A stretch of 64,000 nucleotides of DNA from Delftia tsuruhatensis (GTDB lineage Bacteria; Pseudomonadota; Gammaproteobacteria; Burkholderiales; Burkholderiaceae_C). The notes beneath the pieces were generated by a model. It did no database searches and was not told the origin of the DNA. It saw only the letters and a list, made by a program, of their open reading frames with translations. Position numbers and translations under genes: made by a program. The stretch is from the NCBI RefSeq assembly GCF_903815225.1, contig NZ_LR813084.1, positions 2,522,501 to 2,586,500 of the forward strand. The letters run 5' to 3'. Shown here in pieces: positions 24,056-33,072 of this stretch; positions within the stretch are counted from its first letter, which is position 1, and each line of letters begins with the position of its first letter.

Positions 24056-25894
24056 TCAACCGAAGGTGAAGGCATAGGCCGAGACGCCGGGGTCCAGGAA
24101 CTCGATGCTGAAAGTGCGCTCGGCGATGGCGCCGTCCTGGCGTATGAGCTGGTACAGGCGCTGCGCGGTCACGGTGCCGCTGCCGTCGGCTCCCACATCC
24201 ATGCCGCGGGACGCGCCTGGCGCCTTGCCGTCGATCAGCACCCTGAAGCGCACGGGCCTGCCCTGCGGCCCCGGGCCCAGCACTAGGTGCAGGTCGCGGG
24301 CCTGGAAGCGGTAGCTGATGCGGCCCGTGGCGCGGTCCAGCGTGGCGCTTTCCGGGCCCACCGTCCATTGGCCCGCCAGGCCCCAGGCGTTGAGCGCCAG
24401 TCGATCGGGCACCTCATAGGCGGCAGTCTGGTCGCGTGCGGCGGCCGGCGTGGAGGCGAAATGCTCGGCGCGCCCATAGCCCAGGTAGGTCTCGGGCGAG
24501 CGCACCGAGGCCATGTCGGCGGCCTGCTGCACGCCCTGGGCGCGGACCTCGATCAGACCCTGGTCCACCTGCCTGGAGCCCGCTTCCCGCAGCAACTGCT
24601 GGATGACGCGCTCGGACTCGGCATGGCCGCCTTCGCCGAAATGGTGGTGGCGTATGCGCCCCCGGGCATCGATGAAGTAGTGCGCCGGCCAGTACTGGTT
24701 GTTGAAGGCGCGCCAGATCCTGTAGCCGTTGTCCACGGCCACGGGATAGGGGATGCCCAGGTCCTTGACGGCCTTTTCCACATTCGACAGCTTGCGCTCG
24801 AAGGCGAACTCGGGCGCATGCACGCCTACCACCACCAGGCCCTGGTCCCGGTACTTCTCGGCCCAGGCCTTCACGTAGGGCAGGGTGCGCAGGCAGTTGA
24901 TGCAGGAGTAGGTCCAGAAATCGACCAGCACCACCTTGCCACGCAGTTGTTCGGCCGTCAGCGGGGCGCCGTTGAGCCAGTCGGTGGCTCCGTCCAGCGC
25001 AGGGGCCAGGCCTTCGTCAGGCAAGGCGGCCTGGGCAGGGCCGGCGGCCATGCGCATGGCGCCGCCCGCGGCCATCATGGCCTGACCCGGGCCCTGGCCG
25101 TTGTCCACGGCGGCCATCATGGCGGGGCCGGCCTGCATGGCCATGGCGCCGCCCTCGGGCCTGCTGCCCAGGCGGTCCACCAGCTTCTGCTCCAGCCCTC
25201 CCGTGGAGGCCGTGGACAGCCGGGCCAGCACGCCCGTGTCCAGCCCCAGGGCGATCGCGCCCACGCCGGCCAGCATGGCCGCACCCAACCCCCGCCGCAC
25301 CCATTCGCCCGCGCCCAGAGAGCGCTTGAGCGTGGTGAACACCTTGCCGCCCAGCAGCAGGGCCGCGGCCATGGAAGTGGCCGCGCCCGCCGCATAGGCC
25401 AGCAGCAGCAGGCTGGAGCCCGCGTTGGCCCCCTGCAGCGCCGCGCCCGTGAGGATCAGGCCCAGGATGGGCCCTGCGCAGGGCGCCCACAGCAGGCCCG
25501 TGGCCACGCCCAGCAGCAGCGAAGCGCCGGGGCGCGGGCCGCCGTCCGTCGCACCCGTGCCCTGGGCCCGCTCGGAAAGACGCGAGCCGGCGGCCACCAG
25601 GGGGCGTGTCAGCCGCTCGGACAGGCCGGGCCACAGCAGGGTCAGTGCGAACAGGGCCACCAGGGCCAGGGCCAGCCAGCGCCCGTATTCATTGGCGGCC
25701 ACCACCCAGCCGCCGCCCACGGCGGCCAGCGAGGCCACCAGGGCGAAGGTCAGCGCCATGCCGGCCAGCAGCGGAAGGCCGCTTTTGGCGAAGGGCTGGT
25801 CGGCGCGCGCGAAGACGAAGGGCAGCACCAGCAGGATGCAGGGGCTGAGGATGGTCAGCACACCGCCCAGGTAGGCAAGAGCGATCAACAGCAT
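24056..25894 (-). CDS. DipZ-like thiol-disulfide relay: CcdA membrane domain fused to thioredoxin-like domain
   Basis: 612 residues. Residues 1-230 form a CcdA/DsbD-type membrane domain with its two conserved Cys (C19 in 'LSPCILLVLP' and the Cys in 'LLWAPCAGPILGLI'). A Met/Ala-rich linker leads to a TlpA-type thioredoxin domain with C331-I-N-C334. The C-terminal ~150 residues are the extra domain seen in DipZ proteins. It would carry cytoplasmic reducing power to the periplasm. Location between msrB and msrA (16- and 27-bp gaps) indicates it regenerates both reductases. Confidence 0.9.
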   Translation of the reverse strand: MLLIALAYLGGVLTILSPCILLVLPFVFARADQPFAKSGLPLLAGMALTFALVASLAAVGGGWVVAANEYGRWLALALVALFALTLLWPGLSERLTRPLVAAGSRLSERAQGTGATDGGPRPGASLLLGVATGLLWAPCAGPILGLILTGAALQGANAGSSLLLLAYAAGAATSMAAALLLGGKVFTTLKRSLGAGEWVRRGLGAAMLAGVGAIALGLDTGVLARLSTASTGGLEQKLVDRLGSRPEGGAMAMQAGPAMMAAVDNGQGPGQAMMAAGGAMRMAAGPAQAALPDEGLAPALDGATDWLNGAPLTAEQLRGKVVLVDFWTYSCINCLRTLPYVKAWAEKYRDQGLVVVGVHAPEFAFERKLSNVEKAVKDLGIPYPVAVDNGYRIWRAFNNQYWPAHYFIDARGRIRHHHFGEGGHAESERVIQQLLREAGSRQVDQGLIEVRAQGVQQAADMASVRSPETYLGYGRAEHFASTPAAARDQTAAYEVPDRLALNAWGLAGQWTVGPESATLDRATGRISYRFQARDLHLVLGPGPQGRPVRFRVLIDGKAPGASRGMDVGADGSGTVTAQRLYQLIRQDGAIAERTFSIEFLDPGVSAYAFTFG

Positions 25895-25910
25895 GGCGAG
25901 GTTCCCCGGG

Positions 25911-26411
25911 TCAGGCCGGCTGGGGCGTGAACGTCAGCGACAGGCCGTTCATGCAGTAGCGCAGGCCCGTGGGCGGCGGGCCGTCGTTGAAGACATGGCC
26001 CAGGTGGCCGCCGCAGCGGCGGCAGTGCGCCTCGGTGCGGACCATGCCGTAGCTGCGGTCCTGGCGCGTTGCCACGGCCTGGTCCAGCGGCTGCCAGAAG
26101 CTGGGCCAGCCCGTGCCGCTGTCGAACTTGGTCTTGGAGGAAAACAGCGCCAGGCCGCAGCCCGCGCAGGAGAAGGTGCCCGCGCGGTGCTCCCTGTTCA
26201 GCGGGCTGCTGCCGGCGCGCTCGGTGGCTTCGCGGCGCAGCACGTTGTACTGCTCGGGCGTGAGGCGGGCGCGCCACTCGGCGTCGCTGTGGTTGACCTC
26301 GAAGATCTCGCTGGATGCGGCGGCCGGCGCGCGGCGCGGGAACAGGCCGGCCGCCAGCACGGCGGCGGTGCCGGCGCCCGCGGTCCACAGGAGATGGCGT
26401 CTGGTGTTCAT
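25911..26411 (-). CDS. msrB: Exported peptide methionine-R-sulfoxide reductase MsrB
   Basis: 166 residues. Tat/Sec-like signal (RRHLLWTAGAGTAAVLAAGL) ending near residue 31. Zinc ligands C82, C85, C130 and C133 form the two CxxC pairs, and the catalytic Cys is C153 (RYCMNGLSLTF). 'FDSGTGWPSFWQP' is the substrate-binding signature. It reduces the R-epimer of methionine sulfoxide, here outside the cytoplasm. It is the first gene of the repair operon and is divergent from an OmpR-type regulator (173 bp). Confidence 0.94.
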   Translation of the reverse strand: MNTRRHLLWTAGAGTAAVLAAGLFPRRAPAAASSEIFEVNHSDAEWRARLTPEQYNVLRREATERAGSSPLNREHRAGTFSCAGCGLALFSSKTKFDSGTGWPSFWQPLDQAVATRQDRSYGMVRTEAHCRRCGGHLGHVFNDGPPPTGLRYCMNGLSLTFTPQPA

Positions 26412-26584
26412 GGTGCGTGCCTCTTTTGGGGGAAATGGGATTCGGATGGGGTCAGCTTAGGCAGCCGACCTGTCCAAGTCCTCACGCAAACTTCAAAAAT
26501 TCGTGATAACTGGCGGTCCTGCGATTGCGCACAATGGAGGCCGCCAGCCCACTGTCACCCATACCCCCCGAGGATTGACCACCG

Positions 26585-27301
26585 ATGTCCGCCCCGCGCC
26601 GCGTTCTTGTCGTCGAGGACGACGCCCACATCGCCGACCTGCTCACCCTGCACCTACGTGACGAGGGGCTGGAGGTCGTGCACTGCGCGCGTGGCGACGA
26701 CGGCCTGCGCCAGCTCGAGCGCGGTGGTTGGGATGCGTTGGTGCTGGACATCATGCTCCCGGGCGTGGACGGGCTGGAGATCTGCCGCCGTGCCCGCGCC
26801 ATGGCGCGCTACACGCCCATCATCATCATCAGCGCGCGCTCCAGCGAGGTGCACCGCATCCTGGGCCTGGAGATCGGCGCGGATGACTACCTGGCCAAGC
26901 CGTTCTCGGTGCTGGAGCTGGTGGCGCGCGTCAAGGCGCTGCTGCGCCGCGTCGATGCCCTGGCCCAGAACGCGCGCCTGGAGGCAGGCAGCCTGTCCGT
27001 GGACGGGCTGGCCATGGACCCCGTGGCCCGCGATGCGCGGCTCGGCGGCGCCCGGCTGGACCTGACGCCGCGCGAGTTCGACCTGCTGTACTTCTTCGCG
27101 CGCCAGCCCGGCAAGGTGTTCTCGCGCATGGACCTGCTCAACGCCGTCTGGGGCTACCAGCACGAGGGCTACGAGCACACGGTCAACACCCACATCAACC
27201 GCCTGCGCGCCAAGATCGAGGCCGACCCGGCCCAGCCCGCGCGCATCCTCACCGTCTGGGGCCGGGGCTACAAGTTCGCCGAGGCCGGGGAGGGGGCATG
27301 A
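26585..27301 (+). CDS. OmpR-family response regulator
   Basis: 238 residues. Receiver domain with phospho-acceptor D55 (VLDIMLPGVDG) and the conserved Lys in 'DDYLAKPFSVLEL'; C-terminal winged helix with 'LTPREFDLLYFFARQPGKVF' and 'VNTHINRLRAKIE'. The ATG at 26585 follows a GAGG-type ribosome site. The stop overlaps the kinase start by 4 bp (ATGA). Divergence from msrB-dipZ-msrA suggests these genes as targets, perhaps in response to oxidative or hypochlorous stress; that is inference. Confidence 0.92.
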   Translation: MSAPRRVLVVEDDAHIADLLTLHLRDEGLEVVHCARGDDGLRQLERGGWDALVLDIMLPGVDGLEICRRARAMARYTPIIIISARSSEVHRILGLEIGADDYLAKPFSVLELVARVKALLRRVDALAQNARLEAGSLSVDGLAMDPVARDARLGGARLDLTPREFDLLYFFARQPGKVFSRMDLLNAVWGYQHEGYEHTVNTHINRLRAKIEADPAQPARILTVWGRGYKFAEAGEGA

Positions 27302-28815
27302 CGCTGCGCCCAGCCTTGCGCCTGACCCTGACCCAGCGCCTGTCCCTGGTCTTCGCCTTGCTGCTGCTGGTGTGCAGCGGCACCTCGGCCTGGATGCAAC
27401 TGCGCGCCAGCCGCATGCACGAGCTGGAAGTGGTGCAGGGCCTGTCGCGCGACGTGGCCGAAAGCATCGCGCGCGACGCCCAGCTGACCGACGCCAACGG
27501 CCTCATGCCCGGCGCCGTGCGCGGCTTCTTCAACCAGCTGATGCTGGTCAATCCCAGCGTGGAGGTCTACCTGCTGGACGCCGACGGCCGCATCGCCGGC
27601 CATGCGGCGCCCGAGGGGCGGCTGCGCCGCGAGCGCGTGGACCTGGCGCCCGTGCATCGCCTGCTCGAAGGCGCTGCGCTGCCCATCCTGGGCGACGACC
27701 CGCGCAGCGCCGAAGGGCGCAAGGTCTTCAGCGCGGCGCCGCTGCGCGTGCATGGCAGGGACGTGGGCTTCATCTACGTGGTGCTGCAGGGCGAGGCGCA
27801 CGACCAGCTCGTGGCCCAGGGCTCGGCCGGGACCGTGCTGCGCACGGCGCTGTGGTCCATCGCCATGGTGGCCCTGCTGTGCCTGGCTGCGGGCCTGGTG
27901 GCTTTCAGGCTGATCACGCGGCCGCTGCGTCGGCTCACCGACGAGGTGGCGCGCTTCGACATCCATGGCGCGCCGCCCGAGCTGCCGCCCCAGCCGCCGG
28001 ACGAGGGCGGCGACAGCCGCGACGAGATCGCCGTGCTGCGCCGTGCCTACCGCCAGATGGTGGCGCGCATGGGCGAGCAGTGGAAGGCGCTGACGCGCCA
28101 GGACCAGGAGCGGCGCGAACTGATCGCCAATGTCTCGCACGACCTGCGCACGCCGCTGTCCTCGCTGCATGGCTACCTGGAGACGCTGCTGCTCAAGGAC
28201 GCGCAGCTCGACGCTGCCGAGCGTCGGCGCTACCTGGGCATCGCCATCGACCAGAGCCGCAAGGTGGGAGAGCTGGCGCAAAGCCTGTTCGAGCTGGCGC
28301 GCCTGGAATACGGCTTCGTGCAGCCCGAGCCCGAACTGTTTTCCATGCCCGACCTGGTGCAGGACCTGTTCCAGAAATTCGAGCTGCGCGCCCAGGCGCG
28401 CCAGGTGGCGCTGCAGGCCGACTTCCCGCCCCGCCTGCCCGCCGTCATGGCCGACCTGGGCATGATCGAGCGCGTGCTCGGCAACCTGCTGGACAACGCG
28501 CTGCGCCACACGCCCGAGGGCGGCACCGTGCGCATCACGCTGGAGCCGGCACCCGCGCCGCATGGACCGGACGTGCTGGGCGTGCAGGTCACTGTCTCCG
28601 ATACCGGCCCCGGCATCGCCGCCGAGCTGCGCGAGGGCCTGTTCCAGAGGCCCTTCACCGTGGGCGGCGCGCGCCGGGGCGGGGGACTGGGCCTGCGCAT
28701 CGTGCACCGCATGCTGGAGTTGCAGGGCAGCCGCATCGCGCTGGTGGATCTGGCGGGGCAGGGCGCGAGTTTCCGGTTCACCCTGCCGCAGGCGGTGCGG
28801 CCGCGCCAACCTTGA
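27298..28815 (+). CDS. Sensor histidine kinase partner
   Basis: 505 residues. TM1 at about 12-30, a ~140-residue periplasmic sensor domain ('NPSVEVYLLDADGRIAGHA'), TM2 at about 180-203, HAMP, HisKA with H281 ('NVSHDLRTPLSSLHGYLE') and a HATPase domain with 'LGNLLDNALRHTPEGG' and 'GGGLGLRIV'. It overlaps the response regulator by 4 bp, forming a coupled pair. The periplasmic domain would sense the compartment in which MsrA/MsrB work. The signal is unknown. Confidence 0.92.
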   Translation: MTLRPALRLTLTQRLSLVFALLLLVCSGTSAWMQLRASRMHELEVVQGLSRDVAESIARDAQLTDANGLMPGAVRGFFNQLMLVNPSVEVYLLDADGRIAGHAAPEGRLRRERVDLAPVHRLLEGAALPILGDDPRSAEGRKVFSAAPLRVHGRDVGFIYVVLQGEAHDQLVAQGSAGTVLRTALWSIAMVALLCLAAGLVAFRLITRPLRRLTDEVARFDIHGAPPELPPQPPDEGGDSRDEIAVLRRAYRQMVARMGEQWKALTRQDQERRELIANVSHDLRTPLSSLHGYLETLLLKDAQLDAAERRRYLGIAIDQSRKVGELAQSLFELARLEYGFVQPEPELFSMPDLVQDLFQKFELRAQARQVALQADFPPRLPAVMADLGMIERVLGNLLDNALRHTPEGGTVRITLEPAPAPHGPDVLGVQVTVSDTGPGIAAELREGLFQRPFTVGGARRGGGLGLRIVHRMLELQGSRIALVDLAGQGASFRFTLPQAVRPRQP

Positions 28816-28900
28816 CAGCACGGTGCGTTACCCTTGCCGGCAGCGCGCCCTCGACGGCGCGGCACGCACAAGAACGTCAACCTGTTCCAAGGACCACGCC

Positions 28901-30613
28901 ATGCCCACGTCTGCCTCGCCTGTCCACCGTCTGCCCGCCTGGGTGCCGCTGCGTTACACCACCTTCTGCCTGAGCCTGCTGGGCGCCATGGCCCTGGCCG
29001 GGGCGGCGCTGGCCTGGGGCGGCCTGTGGTGGTGGCTGGGCTCTGGCGTATGCGCCGCGCTGGCACTGGTGGGCGTGCGTGACATGCTCCAGGTGCGCCA
29101 TTCGGTGCTGCGCAACTACCCCATCATCGGCCACCTGCGTTTCCTGCTGGAGTTCATCCGGCCCGAGATGCGCCAGTACTTCATCGAATCCGACCACGAG
29201 GCGCTGCCCTTCTCGCGTGCCCAGCGTTCCCTGGTCTACCAGCGCGCCAAGGGCGACCCGGACAGCCGGCCGCTGGGCACCCAGCTCAATGTCACGGCCC
29301 AGGGCTACGAGTGGGTCAACCACTCCATGCAGCCGACGAAGCTGGCCTCGCATGACTTCCGCATCAGCATCGGCTGCACCGGCGAAGGTGCCTCGCCCTG
29401 CACCCAGCCCTACAGCGCCAGCATCTTCAACATCTCGGCCATGAGCTTCGGCGCGCTGTCGGCCAATGCCATCCTGGCGCTGAACAAGGGCGCGAAGATG
29501 GGCGGCTTCGCGCACGACACGGGCGAGGGCTCCATCAGCCAGCACCACCGCGTGCATGGCGGAGACCTGATCTGGGAGGTGGCCTCGGGCTACTTCGGCT
29601 GCCGCAATGACGACGGCACGTTCAGCGAGGAAAAATTCATCGCCAATGCCACCGATCCCCAGGTCAAGATGATCGAGCTCAAGCTCAGCCAGGGCGCCAA
29701 GCCCGGCCATGGCGGCATGCTGCTGGGGGCCAAGGTCACGCCCGAGATCGCGGCCGCGCGTGGCGTGCCCGTGGGCGTGGACTGCATCAGTCCTTCCAGC
29801 CACAGCGCCTTCAGGACCCCCGTGGAGATGATGCGTTTCATCGCCCGGCTGCGGGAAAAGTCCGGCGGCAAGCCCACGGGATTCAAGTTCTGCGTGGGCC
29901 ACCCCTGGGAATGGTTCGCCATCGTCAAGGCCATGCAGGAGACCGGCATCACGCCGGACTTCATCGTGGTCGACGGCGCCGAAGGCGGCACGGGGGCCGC
30001 GCCCGTGGAGTTCACCGACCATGTGGGCGTGCCGCTGCAGGAGGGCCTGCTGCTGGTGCACAACACGCTGATCGGCACGGGCCTGCGCCACCGCATCCGC
30101 ATCGGCGCGGCGGGCAAGGTGATCACCGCCTTCGACATCGCGCGCATGATGGCCCTGGGCGCCGACTGGTGCAACGCCGGGCGCGGCTTCATGATGGCCC
30201 TGGGCTGCATCCAGGCGCAGAACTGCCATACCGGCCATTGCCCCACGGGCGTGGCCACGCAGGACGCAGCGCGCCAGAAGGCCCTGGTCGTGCCGGACAA
30301 GGCCACGCGCGTGGCCAACTTCCACGACAAGACGCTGCATGCGCTGCTCGAGCTGGTGCAGGCCGCGGGCCTTTCGCACCCCTGCGACATCACGGCCCAC
30401 CACATCGTGCGGCGCATCTCCGACACCGAGGTGCGCCAGCTCGCCAACCTCGTGATGCGCGTGGAGCCCGGCGCGCTGCTGGGGCCGCTGGACGCGCAGC
30501 ACAAGGTGTTCCAGCTCTACTGGCCGGGCGCCAGCGCCCACAGCTTCCAGTTCGTGCCGCCCACGCTCAAGCCGTCGGCGCCCAAGGCGCAGGCAGCAAC
30601 GCAGGCGGCATAG
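28901..30613 (+). CDS. FMN-binding glutamate synthase-like protein
   Basis: 570 residues. Two N-terminal hydrophobic segments (about 22-62) are followed by a glutamate-synthase FMN domain: 'FNISAMSFGALSANAILALN', 'GEGSISQHHR', 'GHGGMLLGAKV', and the 3Fe-4S cysteines in 'GCIQAQNCHTGHCPTGVATQ'. The amidotransferase and GXGXG domains of full GltB are absent, so it is not a complete glutamate synthase. The membrane-associated N-terminus suggests a quinone- or membrane-linked oxidoreductase. Start at ATG 28901, 85 bp after the kinase. Substrate is unknown. Confidence 0.88.
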   Translation: MPTSASPVHRLPAWVPLRYTTFCLSLLGAMALAGAALAWGGLWWWLGSGVCAALALVGVRDMLQVRHSVLRNYPIIGHLRFLLEFIRPEMRQYFIESDHEALPFSRAQRSLVYQRAKGDPDSRPLGTQLNVTAQGYEWVNHSMQPTKLASHDFRISIGCTGEGASPCTQPYSASIFNISAMSFGALSANAILALNKGAKMGGFAHDTGEGSISQHHRVHGGDLIWEVASGYFGCRNDDGTFSEEKFIANATDPQVKMIELKLSQGAKPGHGGMLLGAKVTPEIAAARGVPVGVDCISPSSHSAFRTPVEMMRFIARLREKSGGKPTGFKFCVGHPWEWFAIVKAMQETGITPDFIVVDGAEGGTGAAPVEFTDHVGVPLQEGLLLVHNTLIGTGLRHRIRIGAAGKVITAFDIARMMALGADWCNAGRGFMMALGCIQAQNCHTGHCPTGVATQDAARQKALVVPDKATRVANFHDKTLHALLELVQAAGLSHPCDITAHHIVRRISDTEVRQLANLVMRVEPGALLGPLDAQHKVFQLYWPGASAHSFQFVPPTLKPSAPKAQAATQAA

Positions 30614-30649
30614 GGCGGAGCGACGCGGGGCGGCGGCCCCCGCGGGGAA

Positions 30650-30679
30650 TTGGAGGTTCCGCCCGCACTCGGGGATAAT
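30650..30679 (+). promoter_or_regulatory. Sigma-70 promoter candidate for the DUF3649 operon
   Basis: TTGGAG (30650-30655), an 18-bp spacer and GATAAT (30674-30679) give a plausible housekeeping promoter 45 bp before the first gene of the operon. Confidence 0.5.
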
Positions 30680-30720
30680 GCCGGCCGACAGATCCAGCTC
30701 CCGGGGTTCCCGGCCCGACA

Positions 30721-30739
30721 GTAAATGAAAACTATTTTG
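30721..30739 (+). promoter_or_regulatory. Fur-box-like sequence overlapping the DUF3649 start
   Basis: GTAAATGAAAACTATTTTG agrees with the Fur consensus at 12 of 19 positions by eye and contains the ATG of the first gene. Families in this operon are commonly iron-regulated. The location over the start codon is unusual, so confidence is moderate. Confidence 0.4.
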
Positions 30740-31003
30740 GTTCGCATTGCGACTGCCGTCTTCGGCGGCTATGCCTTCACCTGGGGCTTCATCGCCCTGG
30801 GCGTGGCGCTGATGTTCGCCGCCGGAATGGAGTTCCATGATGCCGAGCATCTGGGCTACATCCTCGGCTTCCTGGTCTTTCTGGCCGTGTTCCTCTGGGC
30901 CTTCGCGGCGCGGAGCCTGCCGCGCGTCTGGGCCGTGCTGGCTGGCGGCGGTATCGCCATGACCGGCTGTGCGTCGCTGCTCCAGCAGATGCTGCTGCCC
31001 TGA
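30725..31003 (+). CDS. DUF3649-type small membrane protein (iron-uptake operon)
   Basis: 92 residues with three hydrophobic helices (about 8-32, 42-62 and 68-90). It matches small DUF3649 proteins found before PepSY-TM and DUF3325 genes near ferric-siderophore systems. There is no good ribosome site before ATG 30725; the translation start is placed where the first helix begins. It is followed after 16 bp by the PepSY protein. Biochemical function is unknown; an accessory role in iron reduction or siderophore handling at the inner membrane is likely. Confidence 0.75.
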   Translation: MKTILVRIATAVFGGYAFTWGFIALGVALMFAAGMEFHDAEHLGYILGFLVFLAVFLWAFAARSLPRVWAVLAGGGIAMTGCASLLQQMLLP

Positions 31004-31019
31004 ACCCGGAGAACCTTCC

Positions 31020-32693
31020 ATGTTCCAGAATTTCCGCCTCTCCATGGCCTGGCTGCACACCTGGTTCGGCCTGGTGCTCGGCTTCGTGCTGATGGTCGTG
31101 TTCTTCTTCGGCGCGCTGTCGGTGTTCGACCGCGAAATCGACCGCTGGGCCATTCCCGCCTCGCGCTTCGAGCCCACGCCCATGCCTTCTTACGACCAGA
31201 TCCTCAAGCCGGTCTTCGAGTCCATGCAGCCCAGCGCCCAGGCGCGCGAGGCCATGCGCGGCGAGGTCAACGGCCCGCTGCCCGAGCGCTTCGACACGCC
31301 CCAGCGCTGGGGCGCCTATACCACCCACCGCGATCCGGTGCTGGGCCTGTTCGCGGGCTACGAGGTGCCTGGCGCCAGGAAGCCCGAGACCCTGATCTGG
31401 GCCACGCGCACCATCGACCCGCGCAGCGGCGAATCCCTGCCCGACGACCACCTGAAGATCGGAAGCCAGTTCTTTTATCCGCTGCACTACAGCCTGACCT
31501 TCTACTGGGCCGGCATCGGCTACTGGATCGTGGGCTTTGCCGCGCTGATCATGCTGGCCGCGCTGGTCAGTGGCGTGGTCATGCACCGCAAGATCTTCCG
31601 CGAGCTGTTCACCTTCCGCCCGAAAAAGGCCACGCAGCGCAGCGTGCTGGACCTGCACAACCTCACGGGCGTGGTGGCCCTGCCGTTCCACTTCTTCTTC
31701 GCCTTCACGGGGCTGGTGATCTTTGCGGGCATCTACTTTCCCATCACCCACACCCAGCTGGAGCCGCTGCACGAGCTGCACGAGAAGATGGAGGCCGAGG
31801 AAACCGGCCTGCCGCACGAGCGCGCGGGCGTGGCCGTGCCCGTGGCCTCGGTGGACGCCATGGTGGCCGAGGCGCAGCGTCGCTGGGCCGCCAGGGGCAT
31901 GGCCGGCGACGTGGGCTTTCTGTCGGTGACCCATGTGGGCGATGCCAATGGCTACGTCAGCGTCTATCGCGCCGGCACGGACCGCATCGCGCTCACGGGC
32001 GAGGGCATCCACTTCAAGGCCGGCACCGGCGAGCTGTTGCGCGAAGACCCGCCGCGCACGGCCGTGGACAGCCTCAACACCTTCCTCACGGGCCTGCACC
32101 TGCAGCATTTCCGCCACTGGCTGCTGCGCTGGCTGTATGTGCTGGGCGGCCTGGCCGGTTGCGTGTGCATCGCCACGGGCTTCATCTTCTTCGTGGAAAA
32201 GCGCAAGAAGCAGCACGCCAGGCAAGGCGTGCAGGGGGCCCGCGTGGTCGACGCCATGGCCGTGACCACGGTCACCGGCATGCTGGTGGCCGCCCTGGGC
32301 ATGCTGATCGCCAACCGCCTGCTGCCCGAGGCCCTGCCCCAGGGCTGGCCAGGCAGGGGCGACATGGAGCGCTACATCTTCTGGGCGACCTGGGTGCTGG
32401 CCATGGCCCATGCCTTCCTGCGCAGCGGGCCCGTGGCCCGGGGTCTGCCCAACCCGGCATGGCGCGAGCAATGCTGGGCCGTGGCCGCCATGGCCGTGAC
32501 CGCCGTGTTGCTGAACTGGCTGACCACGGGCGACCACCTTCTCAAGACCCTGGGCGCGGGCTACTGGCCCGTGGCCGGCGTGGATCTGTTCATGCTGGCC
32601 AGCGCCGCGCTGGCCGTGGTGGTTGCGCGCAGGCTCAGGCACCGCACCGGCGCCGCCGCGCCTGCACGCACCGTGGAGGTGGTCCATGTCTGA
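31020..32693 (+). CDS. PepSY-associated TM helix protein (siderophore-iron reductase-like)
   Basis: 557 residues. The first helix is 'MAWLHTWFGLVLGFVLMVVF' (about 9-28). A periplasmic PepSY-containing stretch follows, then helices with conserved His ('VLDLHNLTGVVALPFHFFFA', 'LHLQHFRHWLLRWLYVLGG') and further helices at the C-terminus. This COG3182 architecture carries b-type heme-like His pairs, and relatives have been linked to ferric-siderophore reduction. GGAGAACC precedes ATG 31020. The stop overlaps the next gene by 8 bp. Confidence 0.85.
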   Translation: MFQNFRLSMAWLHTWFGLVLGFVLMVVFFFGALSVFDREIDRWAIPASRFEPTPMPSYDQILKPVFESMQPSAQAREAMRGEVNGPLPERFDTPQRWGAYTTHRDPVLGLFAGYEVPGARKPETLIWATRTIDPRSGESLPDDHLKIGSQFFYPLHYSLTFYWAGIGYWIVGFAALIMLAALVSGVVMHRKIFRELFTFRPKKATQRSVLDLHNLTGVVALPFHFFFAFTGLVIFAGIYFPITHTQLEPLHELHEKMEAEETGLPHERAGVAVPVASVDAMVAEAQRRWAARGMAGDVGFLSVTHVGDANGYVSVYRAGTDRIALTGEGIHFKAGTGELLREDPPRTAVDSLNTFLTGLHLQHFRHWLLRWLYVLGGLAGCVCIATGFIFFVEKRKKQHARQGVQGARVVDAMAVTTVTGMLVAALGMLIANRLLPEALPQGWPGRGDMERYIFWATWVLAMAHAFLRSGPVARGLPNPAWREQCWAVAAMAVTAVLLNWLTTGDHLLKTLGAGYWPVAGVDLFMLASAALAVVVARRLRHRTGAAAPARTVEVVHV

Positions 32694-33003
32694 CGGACAA
32701 CTCGACGCATTGCTGTTGCTGGCGGCCCTGGCCGCCGCCATCGCCGGCATGGGCTGGTTCGCGCTGGCCAAGGACGTGCACTGGGAGCAGGTGCATGGCG
32801 ACAGGCCGCAGACCCCCGGCAAGGTGGCGCTGCTGCGCTGGCTGGGCGCCTTGGGTCTGGCGACCTCGCTGGGCCTGTGCCTGGCGGTGGACCATGCGTC
32901 CATGGCCTCCCTGGTCTGGGTGATGGCCCTGGCCGGCGCGGCGCTTGCGATTGCCTTCACGCTGACCTGGCGACCGCAGTGGCTGCGCTGGCTGCCGGCC
33001 TGA
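32686..33003 (+). CDS. DUF3325 small membrane protein
   Basis: 105 residues with three hydrophobic helices (about 7-27, 45-63, 70-92) and the DUF3325 pattern 'GWFALAKDVHWEQVHGDRPQ'. The start lies inside the end of the PepSY gene (8-bp overlap), so translation is coupled. It completes the DUF3649-PepSY-DUF3325 set that usually accompanies TonB receptors. Function unknown. Confidence 0.8.
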   Translation: MSDGQLDALLLLAALAAAIAGMGWFALAKDVHWEQVHGDRPQTPGKVALLRWLGALGLATSLGLCLAVDHASMASLVWVMALAGAALAIAFTLTWRPQWLRWLPA

Positions 33004-33072
33004 CCGGACGCCACACCAGGCCCCATCTGCAGGCGCCGTGCCCCAGCCTGGCTGCGCCACGGTGTCCTTGCC

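Noticed and set aside
28877-31183. 768-codon open frame on the minus strand
   Set aside because: Antisense shadow of the FMN glutamate-synthase-like gene and the iron operon.
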